From Rheinheimera pacifica (GTDB lineage Bacteria > Pseudomonadota > Gammaproteobacteria > Enterobacterales > Alteromonadaceae): a stretch of DNA of 64,000 bases. Position numbers and translations under genes: made by a program. Under the pieces are notes generated by a model. That model was not told the DNA's origin and ran no database searches. It saw only the letters and a program-made list of their open reading frames with translations. The stretch is from assembly GCF_900108485.1 (NCBI RefSeq), contig NZ_FNXF01000004.1, forward strand, positions 1-64,000, given 5' to 3'. Below are positions 25,745-32,803 of the stretch, piece after piece. The stretch's first letter is position 1. Every line of letters begins with the position of its first letter.

Positions 25745-26455
25745 ATGTTACTTACATTAGATGAACTAGAAAAATCTCAAGATGTTACCTATTTAGCACT
25801 TAAAGACGATTTTTTTGTTTTTCCTGAAGGAGAGCATTCGAGTGAAAGGTTTGGCTTGAGATTAAAAGCTCAGCAGAGAATTGACGATATCGTAATGTTT
25901 CATCGGTATGTTACGACAGTTTATGAAAGCAATAAGGTACAATATGAACCGGTATACAAGAAGTTTAATGAACATTATGCACATATGTTCGATGAAATTT
26001 CTGAAGAAAAAAAGCATTTAGCTAGAATGTCATTTCCCAACTTCAATTGGAAAGAAGAGCAAGAACAAGTTAGGGCAATATCGAATGAAAGTTTAATCAT
26101 AAACTTATGGGCGACTATAGAGCAATTTACTAACCGGACGGCCAAACTTGTTAACCCTGAGGGCAACTCTTCACATCATTGGAATGTAGTGAAACAAAGC
26201 CTGTCAAACTTTGGAATTGATGTCACAGCTATAAGTTCATATAGCAGTATTAATGAACTACGAGTGGTTAATAATAAAATAAAGCACTTATATTATGTTG
26301 ATGAACAATTGTCGCAGTTTGAAAGTTTTAATGGTTGCCAAGGCCAAAGTCTGAACTCAATAAATTTTGAACTACAACGATATATCTCTTCTTCATACCA
26401 CTTTTTAATTGCACTCATAAATTTAGTAGGTGAAAGCATTTACTACCCCGAATAG
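25745..26455 (+). CDS. Cassette 1 protein, unknown, with a HEPN-like C-terminal motif
   Basis: A 236-residue soluble, highly charged protein. I use the ATG at 25745, five bases after AAGGA; the ATG at 25739 is too close to that site. The segment INELRVVNNKIKHL near residues 173-186 resembles the R-N-x3-KH region of HEPN-type proteins, and residues 115-125 (LIINLWATIEQF) look like the first helix of such a fold. This is a weak match and the function is unknown. AT content is far higher than in neighbouring core genes. It is the sole gene of the cassette that runs from 25698 to 26532. Confidence 0.7.
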   Translation: MLLTLDELEKSQDVTYLALKDDFFVFPEGEHSSERFGLRLKAQQRIDDIVMFHRYVTTVYESNKVQYEPVYKKFNEHYAHMFDEISEEKKHLARMSFPNFNWKEEQEQVRAISNESLIINLWATIEQFTNRTAKLVNPEGNSSHHWNVVKQSLSNFGIDVTAISSYSSINELRVVNNKIKHLYYVDEQLSQFESFNGCQGQSLNSINFELQRYISSSYHFLIALINLVGESIYYPE

Positions 26456-26466
26456 GATACGTCACA

Positions 26467-26538
26467 AGCTAACAAGTCACTGCACACGGAAATTTTACTC
26501 GCTTCACGCCCAAAATTCCGGTGAGTGAGGCGTTATGC
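26467..26538 (+). other. Integron attC site 1
   Basis: Inverse core AGCTAAC (26467-26473), right core GTTATGC (26532-26538). The interior forms a stem with CGGAA-TTTT against AAAATTCCG. Length 72 bp. The left core complements GTTAGCT at 25697. Confidence 0.85.
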
Positions 26539-26567
26539 AAGCCAAATCCTCAACGAGAGGCATAGAG

Positions 26568-26810
26568 ATGAAAGTTAAAGAACTAATTGCAAAACTCGAG
26601 AAGCTAGAGCCTGATCTGGAAATATATGGCTACACTGAGGATGGGTCGCTCGCAAAGCCGAATAAGCCATTTTACGTATTTGATATAGATGGTGTGGATG
26701 TGCAGATTGCCGAGACTTTCAGGGATGAAAATCGCTCACCATGCATCACTTTTGGCGAAAGTGAAAACTCCAGAAAAGTAGCGTTTCTTAATGTCACCAC
26801 AGACTTTTGA
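26568..26810 (+). CDS. Cassette 2 protein, small acidic, unknown
   Basis: An 80-residue acidic protein (MKVKELIAKLEKLEPDLEIYGY...). The ATG at 26568 is preceded by GAGAGG and AGAG; the longer frame from 26535 begins inside the attC core and is unlikely. The N-terminal helix ELIAKLEKLEPD and following strands resemble small cassette-borne proteins of unknown role that I have seen described for integrons, but no function can be given. It occupies the cassette 26533-26921. Confidence 0.7.
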   Translation: MKVKELIAKLEKLEPDLEIYGYTEDGSLAKPNKPFYVFDIDGVDVQIAETFRDENRSPCITFGESENSRKVAFLNVTTDF

Positions 26811-26817
26811 ATAAAAT

Positions 26818-26927
26818 GCATAACAAATCGTGCCAGTCGGACAGTTTGTTTCGCGGCTTTTTTGTGCTGGTCGCTACGCTAGCACAAAACGCCCCTTCAC
26901 AAACTGCCGCTGCACTCGGCGTTAGTT
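26818..26927 (+). other. Integron attC site 2
   Basis: Inverse core GCATAAC (26818-26824) is the exact complement of GTTATGC at 26532-26538; right core GTTAGTT (26921-26927). The interior carries ACAGTTTGT against ACAAACTG and TTTTGTGCT against AGCACAAAA. Length 110 bp. Confidence 0.9.
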
Positions 26928-26947
26928 TTAGGAACCAAGGGGTAGTC

Positions 26948-27421
26948 ATGATTATTGATTTTACATCATGGGAGGCAAGTGATTATGCCGCTTGGTGGGG
27001 AGCGATAATTGCTTCTTTTGCTCTTATTTGGAATGTGGTTGTTTTTCTTCGGTCTGGAGCGAGGATTAAAATTGTTGTGACGCCAAATATGGAATTGCAA
27101 CCTCCTATTCCGGGAAGCGAGGGGCAAAAATATATATTTGTTAAAGCCGTTAATACAGGTAGCTCAGCAACAACGATTACACATTTTTATGGATTTACTG
27201 CATCGAGTCACTTTGAACGGTTCAGAAAGAGAATTAATCAATTTATTATCAATGGTGATGGCAGTTACAACAAATTACCAGCCAAGCTTGAACCAGGTGA
27301 AGAATGGATTGGATTGGCTATTCAAGACGACGAATTGTTAAAAGAAAAATTGGTTTACTATGGCATCTACCATAATCAAAAAGATAAACCAGTTTGCAAG
27401 AAGGTTAAATTTGGTTCCTAA
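26948..27421 (+). CDS. Cassette 3 protein, single-span membrane protein, unknown
   Basis: A 157-residue protein with one N-terminal membrane segment (residues about 12-34, AAWWGAIIASFALIWNVVVFL) and a beta-rich soluble part (IKIVVTPNMEL, YIFVKAVNTGSSATTITHFYGF, LEPGEEWIGLAIQDD). This layout is common in small cassette-borne membrane proteins. The ATG at 26948 follows an AAGGGG site; the frame open to 26807 crosses the attC and is not coding there. The stop codon lies in the inverse core of the next attC. Function unknown. Confidence 0.75.
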   Translation: MIIDFTSWEASDYAAWWGAIIASFALIWNVVVFLRSGARIKIVVTPNMELQPPIPGSEGQKYIFVKAVNTGSSATTITHFYGFTASSHFERFRKRINQFIINGDGSYNKLPAKLEPGEEWIGLAIQDDELLKEKLVYYGIYHNQKDKPVCKKVKFGS

Positions 27422-27496
27422 CAATCGCCATCAAAAACGCGCCCTTTGGGCGCTCGACTCGCAACAAGTTGCTCGCGTGTGTGGCGGGCGTTAGGT
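27416..27496 (+). other. Integron attC site 3
   Basis: Inverse core TCCTAAC (27416-27422), right core GTTAGGT (27490-27496). Inner boxes CGCCATCA and TGTGGCG pair with one extrahelical T, and GCGCCC/GGGCGC pair further in. Length 81 bp. This is a textbook short attC. Confidence 0.92.
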
Positions 27497-27511
27497 AAGA
27501 GTGCCGATCGA

Positions 27512-28483
27512 ATGTATATATTTGAAATGAATTTGCTTAAACCTGGGGACATTATCCTGACTTCTCAGGTAGGGGCTATCAGCAAAGCGGTTCGCTTATC
27601 CACTTTTAGTAAATTTTCTCATGCAATACTCTATGTCGGAGATGGAAGTTTTATTCACTCTGACGGGCAGGGAGTTCATTCAAATAATATTCAGCGATTG
27701 CTCTTTGACAACAAAAAACATGCTGAGGTATGCCGAGTATTAGACGGAAATTATGTGGATCAAGCAATAATGTTTGCTCGCTCTCAAATAGGAACGTCGT
27801 ATTCAGTGAAAGAGGCTGTAAGAACGAGAAATCCTCTTTACCGTGGTGAGAAACTAAATAGGCAATTTTGCTCACGTTTAGTAGCACAATCTTATGAGTA
27901 TGCCGGTTTGCGACTCGTTAACAATTCGGATTACTGCACACCTAAGGACTTACAGCAGTCTTTGCATACAAGCATCGTAGATGGCTGCCTTCGGATTGCA
28001 GAGGATCATGAAGTCGAGTTCGCAAGGAGTGATAGCCCGATCCAAAGACAAACGGACATAACAAATTATATTCTAAAAGCAGTTAGGGAGCTTACACGAA
28101 GCGATATACAAAGCTTTGAAAACTTGGATCAATTTGTAATTGATAACCAAGCCTATGATGCGGAGATAACTAACATTGTAGTGAAATCGGGCTATCTAAC
28201 TATGTTTGATTATGAACTAAAAAAAAATCCTTGGCGGTACAATGGGCAGCTGTTCTTGTCTTTGGATATAGACGGTGCATATAAAAAGGAGCGAGCTGAA
28301 TTCGAATTAGAAAGTGCTGAAAAACAGGCTCAGCTCTATAGTCACAACTATCTAATGTGTCAGAATGTTCGGGGCCGTTTCCCTCTCAGATATTTTGAGA
28401 TGAAAATGGATCTATATAAGAAATTAATTGATTTTATGAATAAGCGAATTGAAGCCGCTAAGTATGTCATTAAAAATACCTAA
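27512..28483 (+). CDS. Cassette 4 protein, permuted NlpC/P60 (YiiX-like) cysteine hydrolase with extension
   Basis: A 323-residue protein from the ATG at 27512 (27527 is also possible). Residues 1-160 fit the YiiX/YebB group of circularly permuted NlpC/P60 (papain-like) hydrolases: LLKPGDIILTS, the histidine in SHAILYVGDGSFIHSD, ARSQIGTSYS and the cysteine in NRQFCSRLVAQSYEYAG. The remaining 160 residues are charged, mostly helical and not recognised. The family hydrolyses peptide, amide or acyl bonds; the target here is unknown. The stop codon lies in the inverse core ACCTAAC of the last attC. Base composition is AT-rich. Confidence 0.78.
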   Translation: MYIFEMNLLKPGDIILTSQVGAISKAVRLSTFSKFSHAILYVGDGSFIHSDGQGVHSNNIQRLLFDNKKHAEVCRVLDGNYVDQAIMFARSQIGTSYSVKEAVRTRNPLYRGEKLNRQFCSRLVAQSYEYAGLRLVNNSDYCTPKDLQQSLHTSIVDGCLRIAEDHEVEFARSDSPIQRQTDITNYILKAVRELTRSDIQSFENLDQFVIDNQAYDAEITNIVVKSGYLTMFDYELKKNPWRYNGQLFLSLDIDGAYKKERAEFELESAEKQAQLYSHNYLMCQNVRGRFPLRYFEMKMDLYKKLIDFMNKRIEAAKYVIKNT

Positions 28484-28631
28484 CAAACCGCTGCACGCCG
28501 ATACATACTGCTACGCTCGTTTTTGTGTGTCGCTGCGCGCCACTTTACACAAAAACGCTCTCCGCAGTATGTACGGCACAATGGTTTAAGTGTGGTGGTG
28601 GCGTTGCTCACTACTTAACGCGGCGTTAATG
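28478..28631 (+). other. Integron attC site 4 (last of array)
   Basis: Inverse core ACCTAAC (28478-28484) is the exact complement of GTTAGGT at 27490-27496; right core GTTAATG (28625-28631). Inner arms ACATACTGC/GCAGTATGT and GTTTTTGTGT/ACACAAAAAC are complementary. Length 154 bp, in the range of long Vibrio-type sites. No further cassette follows. Confidence 0.88.
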
Positions 28632-28753
28632 TCCGCTTTCGCTCTTAACAGACGGACAGAGCAGTCACCTTTTGTTATCAAAGTCTGTTTGACTCAGTGC
28701 ATGCATTAGTTAATGCTTTATCAGATAACACAATAAGCACGGGTTTCCGCCTT

Positions 28754-29491
28754 TCAATCTTCGCTTAACTTCCGCTGAGCCAGCAGCTCTGCTCTGGCTT
28801 CTGGCTGGGTGATATACCTTTCTATTGCTGCCATTAACACTGGCGCATCAATACCGTAGGTAGACGTCATAATGACAAAATCAGCACCGGTCCATTTGCG
28901 GGATGACGCCATTTGCTTATTTACTTTAGCCAGGTAAGACGCCGGTGCTACCAAGATATTTTCCGCGGCAACCGACAGAAATACCGCCTGATTATTGTGG
29001 ATTTCACCACGGTATAAATCGGTAATGGCTTCCCACGGAATACTGACGTTGCCTTTGGGGTAGCCAAAGGTAAAACCTGACGGGTCGAACTGGATATAGG
29101 TTTTCGCCAGGCGGCCGCTAAATAACCCGACCAGTAACACTGCACCGGTAAGGGCAATCAGCAGGGTAATGCCGTAGAAAACTCTATTATCGTCAGGCTG
29201 AAACAGCATAAGGGTGCTGCCAAATGCCAGCATGCCAATACCAAGCAAGGCGATGCGCTTTTTGGATGCATGGATAGGTTCGCCGCCGACAACGGTTACT
29301 GTGCGTAATGACTGGCGCTGCAGGCGCAATTTGCGAACAATAATATGCACCGCCACCGCAAAGCAGGCGCCAAAAAACACCAGTGTGGTGATGCCGGTAT
29401 TAAAATCTTTCTGAATAATCAGCAAGCTACTTAAAGTAAAAAGCAGGCCAATCAGGGCAAAGAGCCAGTCTTTGAAGGTAACTTTATCCAA
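28754..29491 (-). CDS. Conserved-type inner-membrane protein, unknown
   Basis: A 245-residue protein with four hydrophobic segments (about residues 10-25, 32-52, 80-98 and 103-123), followed by a soluble domain of about 110 residues with the strand-rich IQFDPSGFTFGYPKGNVSIPWEAITDLYRGEI, which resembles bacterial PH-like domains of membrane proteins. No function can be assigned. It stands alone downstream of the cassette array; its stop is 122 bases from the last attC, so it marks the return to ordinary chromosome. Confidence 0.75.
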   Translation of the reverse strand: MDKVTFKDWLFALIGLLFTLSSLLIIQKDFNTGITTLVFFGACFAVAVHIIVRKLRLQRQSLRTVTVVGGEPIHASKKRIALLGIGMLAFGSTLMLFQPDDNRVFYGITLLIALTGAVLLVGLFSGRLAKTYIQFDPSGFTFGYPKGNVSIPWEAITDLYRGEIHNNQAVFLSVAAENILVAPASYLAKVNKQMASSRKWTGADFVIMTSTYGIDAPVLMAAIERYITQPEARAELLAQRKLSED

Positions 29492-29691
29492 TGTGGATCC
29501 CGTAGCAGGGTTTGCAATGAAAATATGCCGGCATTATAGCGCGATGGAAGAGCTTATTTGCAATAACGCCGGGCTTATCCGGCGTTGTATTGTGGTTTTG
29601 CGCAGGGCGCAAATTACTGGCGGGTTAGCAAAACAATCAGGCGAGCCGGCCACCAAGGCAGCTGCATAAGGCTTTGTGGGTTGCCGGATTA

Positions 29692-30639
29692 TCAACCCGG
29701 TTTATAAGGGCCGTAGCCGGGTAATAATTTGACCAGTGCACGGCTGATCATCGACGGAAATACCGATAAATGATCTTCGTCAGCAATGATCTGGCTTTCT
29801 ACCTGTAAACCGGGGTAATTGCGGCTTTTTAAGGTTTTTTCAAACTGTTGCATGTCGGCCTTTATATTGACTGATTTAGCATAGCGCGGGCCGTCTTTTA
29901 TTTGTTCGTACTCGGCGGCATACAGTTGCACCCGTAGCGTTTTATTAAGCTTTTTCAGCTGTTGCTGCCGTGCGGTGTATTGTTGCTCAAGTTTAAACAT
30001 GTATTTTTTATCAAACCACAGCGACGGGCTGCTTAAAATATACGTATCAAAGGTTTCTGGTTTGGTTAGCAGAATTTGTGTGCCTAGTAAGCCACCATAG
30101 GAATGGCCAACAAAGAGTTTGCGGTTTGGATCTACCTGATAGTGCTTCAGTACAAACGGAATAACCTGTTGCTGCAGATAGTCGGCATATAAAGCCGCGC
30201 CGCCATAGCCCGCACGGGTAGCGGTTGGAGTGTAATCCAGATTGCGGCTGTCGGTAGGGGTATCACCTTTGGCGTAAGATAACCCGACAATAACAAAGTC
30301 TTCTATATTCTGGCCGCCAGCGCCAAGGCGGTTGCGAATGCTGCGGATAAGCGGGAATGCATAGTTAGCGTCTGACACAAAAAGCACCGGCAGCTTTTTT
30401 GTTGTTTTACCATAAGACGCCGGCAAATCTATCCACACTTCATAGTGTCGGCCATTTGCGCTCGGTAGCTGATGTACTGCGGTATCGCTAAGCTCATATG
30501 CCGGAGCCTGCTGTTGTGCCAAAGCCTGCTCTGCGCTGGCTTTGGTATCTGCCTGCGCTATCGGGCTGAGTAGCGTTAGCAGGGTAAGGCATAGGCTTGT
30601 GCAGAATGGTGTTTTGTATAGCGGTGCTGGTAATTTCAT
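29692..30639 (-). CDS. Secreted esterase of the esterase-D/Fes family
   Basis: A 315-residue protein with a signal peptide to about residue 30 (LTLLTLLSPIAQA). The esterase-D-type alpha/beta hydrolase is clear: LPVLFVSDANYAFPLIRSIRN, FVIVGLSYAKGD, nucleophile elbow VGHSYGG with Ser170, LSSPSLWFDKK and a C-terminal His in ADEDHLSVFPS. Relatives include trilactone siderophore esterases and S-formylglutathione hydrolase; the sequence fits the IroE-like periplasmic branch, but no siderophore genes lie nearby. A 99-base gap separates it from the M56-M23 gene upstream on the same strand. Confidence 0.83.
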   Translation of the reverse strand: MKLPAPLYKTPFCTSLCLTLLTLLSPIAQADTKASAEQALAQQQAPAYELSDTAVHQLPSANGRHYEVWIDLPASYGKTTKKLPVLFVSDANYAFPLIRSIRNRLGAGGQNIEDFVIVGLSYAKGDTPTDSRNLDYTPTATRAGYGGAALYADYLQQQVIPFVLKHYQVDPNRKLFVGHSYGGLLGTQILLTKPETFDTYILSSPSLWFDKKYMFKLEQQYTARQQQLKKLNKTLRVQLYAAEYEQIKDGPRYAKSVNIKADMQQFEKTLKSRNYPGLQVESQIIADEDHLSVFPSMISRALVKLLPGYGPYKPG

Positions 30640-30738
30640 GCGATTTTCCTTCTTTATTAATGGTTACAGCGTTTTTCAGGCAATAAAAACCCCTACCCGG
30701 CAGGGGCGGGCAAAAATTGGTTTGTGTTTAGTTAAAAA

Positions 30739-32130
30739 TTACAGTGGCAGGTAAGGTGCCGGGTCTTGCTGTTTACCGTGCAGCAGTAGTTCAAAGTGCA
30801 AATGCGGCCCTGTTACCCGGCCTGTGGCGCCAACTTTGCCAATGGGCTGGCCGGGTTCAACCGTTTGGCCTGCTACCACATCAAAACCGTCCAGATGCGC
30901 ATATAAGGTTTGATAACCGTGGCCATGGTCAATTAACACCACCTTGCCATACCGCTGATGCAGGCTGGTGTCATCGGTAATCAACACTCTGCCTTTTTGC
31001 GCAGCCTTTACGGTAGTGCCGGGCTGGGCTGCAAAATCGAGCCCCTGATGCGGGCGGTTATCCCTAAACGGATGCTGCTCGGCATAAAATGAGCTAACCG
31101 ATACATTGCTGACAGGCAACTGCCATGTTGCGGGTGGGGTAGTGAAGTTAAGCTGGGCAAAAGCGGTATTGAGCAATAAGGTGCTGCAGCACAATAGTAT
31201 GGCAGTGCGCCATTTTTGCCATAACGGCACGGCAGCGGCAGGTTGAAATAACTGCTGCAAACGTTGCTGGTAAAATTGTTTGTCTGCACTGGCTTGTATA
31301 AAACCGGGCATCAGCTGTGGCATTTTCTGGGGCTGGTTTAGCGTTAAGCTGGCCAGCAAGGTTTGGCCATATAGCGCTGCCAGCTGTGGTTGTGTTGCCA
31401 GTACGGCTTTATCTACGGCCAGTTCCATGCTGCGGATAAAAGCGGCTTCTATCCGCTGTAATACCGGGTTAAACCAGCACAAGGCTATCAGCATACGCAT
31501 AATAAGCAGTTGCTGTGGATCGCGCCGTTGCAGGTGCATCAGTTCATGGCTGAGCAACAGTTGCCGCTGCTGGGCGGACATCTGCCAGATATAGGCAGGC
31601 ACCACCAGCGTCAGCTTAGACCAGCCTGCAATAAAAGGTGAGATTGCCGCTTCGGTTTGGCGCAGCGTAAAACGCTGCGCTAAAGGGGCAATTTGCTGCA
31701 ATTGCGCCGCAGTAAACAGGCTGTCAGGTGCCAGCCTGGTGCTGTGCCGGATAAACTGCTGCAGCTGCTGCCATTGCCTGGCCAGCCGTGCCAGCTGTAT
31801 CAGGCTGACGGTAACGACAAAAGCTAAGGCTATTTGCCAGTACAAGCCTGTATTAACGGGTGTGCTAAGCAGTGCCGGGTGCATAGGCTGCGCCGCTAAC
31901 ACCTGCACAGAATGCACAGTATCCTGTAACAATACGGAGGGAATAGTCCAGTGCTTAAACAGCACCGGTATCGGTAACAGGGGTAAAAAACTTAATGCCA
32001 GCAGCCACCAGTATAAGGCTGGCCATTGTTGCATGGCGCGGCTTTTTTTTAACAGCGGCTGGCTAAAACCCCAAAGTGCGGCAGACCACAAAACAGATAA
32101 CAGCATCGAGAGCAACAGGTATTGCGCCAT
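30739..32130 (-). CDS. Fused M56 (BlaR1-like) and M23 (LytM-like) metallopeptidase
   Basis: A 463-residue protein with two peptidase domains. The N-terminal part is BlaR1/M56-like: three or four membrane segments, the zinc motif HELMH at residues 195-199 and a third ligand Glu in MELAVDKAV near 236. After another membrane segment (about 308-325) comes an M23 endopeptidase with HQGLDF at 361-366 (His, Asp ligands) and HLHFE at 443-447, the M23 HxH. M23 enzymes cut peptidoglycan cross-links in the periplasm. It starts one base after the stop of the BlaI-type repressor gene, so the pair is an operon. The M23 domain replaces the penicillin-binding sensor of BlaR1. Confidence 0.9.
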   Translation of the reverse strand: MAQYLLLSMLLSVLWSAALWGFSQPLLKKSRAMQQWPALYWWLLALSFLPLLPIPVLFKHWTIPSVLLQDTVHSVQVLAAQPMHPALLSTPVNTGLYWQIALAFVVTVSLIQLARLARQWQQLQQFIRHSTRLAPDSLFTAAQLQQIAPLAQRFTLRQTEAAISPFIAGWSKLTLVVPAYIWQMSAQQRQLLLSHELMHLQRRDPQQLLIMRMLIALCWFNPVLQRIEAAFIRSMELAVDKAVLATQPQLAALYGQTLLASLTLNQPQKMPQLMPGFIQASADKQFYQQRLQQLFQPAAAVPLWQKWRTAILLCCSTLLLNTAFAQLNFTTPPATWQLPVSNVSVSSFYAEQHPFRDNRPHQGLDFAAQPGTTVKAAQKGRVLITDDTSLHQRYGKVVLIDHGHGYQTLYAHLDGFDVVAGQTVEPGQPIGKVGATGRVTGPHLHFELLLHGKQQDPAPYLPL

Positions 32131-32131
32131 A

Positions 32132-32536
32132 TCAGGCCTCGTCGCTTTTTGTTGCCGCCTCTGTAACCGGCGGCGAGGCTAAATCGGCCAGTAACTTTTC
32201 CAGATCAGCAATTTCATGAGCATTGACCAGTTTACTGCTGGCAAACATGGCTACTGGTAAAGGCTCGTTTAGCTCAAACACCCGTTTGGCAAAGTCCTGG
32301 GCAAAGGCGGCCAGCGTCGGCATTTTATCTACCAGTGTGGTATAGCTGTTTTTATTGCCAAGGGTTTCACAGGCAATAAAGCCTTTATCACCCATGCGTT
32401 CCAGCGTTTTGCGGGTGGAGGAGTAGCCCCAGCTCAGAACCGTTGCCAGTTCGTCGTGGATTTCACGTGCCGTAAGCGGTTGCTTAGACCAGAGTAATTT
32501 AAGAATTTCCAGTTCAGGTGCGGTAGGCTGCTGCAT
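32132..32536 (-). CDS. BlaI/MecI/CopY-family repressor
   Basis: A winged-helix repressor of 134 residues from the ATG at 32536 (MQQPTAPELEILKLLWSKQPLTAREIHDEL); an ATG at 32569 would add 11 residues and neither has a strong RBS. The family match is at the N-terminal PTxxELEILKLLW and STRKTLERMGDKGFI. It should bind as a dimer to the two TGCGACA-nn-TGTCGCA palindromes upstream and repress itself and the M56-M23 gene. By analogy with BlaI it would be cut by the peptidase, but no cut site can be assigned here. Confidence 0.88.
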   Translation of the reverse strand: MQQPTAPELEILKLLWSKQPLTAREIHDELATVLSWGYSSTRKTLERMGDKGFIACETLGNKNSYTTLVDKMPTLAAFAQDFAKRVFELNEPLPVAMFASSKLVNAHEIADLEKLLADLASPPVTEAATKSDEA

Positions 32537-32573
32537 ATGTATCAGAGTGTTATGGCTATCAATAACCATAGAG

Positions 32574-32622
32574 TGCGACAACTGTCACAGTAGGTCAAGC
32601 TTTATTTGCGACATTTGTCGCA
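32574..32622. promoter_or_regulatory. Two BlaI-type operators
   Basis: TGCGACATTTGTCGCA (32607-32622) has perfect 7-bp arms over a 2-base centre; TGCGACAACTGTCACA (32574-32589) has one mismatch. Centres are 33 bases apart, about three helical turns, so two dimers can bind the same face. They lie just upstream of the repressor gene. Confidence 0.8.
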
Positions 32623-32803
32623 GGTTGGTGTTAACGAGTATGCCATACCAGGCTAAAACGGGTGTTTTGGCCCGGCGTTTGTTGGCGGAAAAGGCTGCGA
32701 AGATGGATAAGTAAAAAGCGCAAGCAAAACTCGTTTTATCTCAATGTTTGAACGCTTATAGTAAAGCTATTAAAAAACACCTCACTATTCTATGGAATAA
32801 CAG

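Noticed and set aside
28632-28753. Possible fifth cassette after the last attC
   Set aside because: No open frame and no CATTAAC inverse core before the next chromosomal gene.
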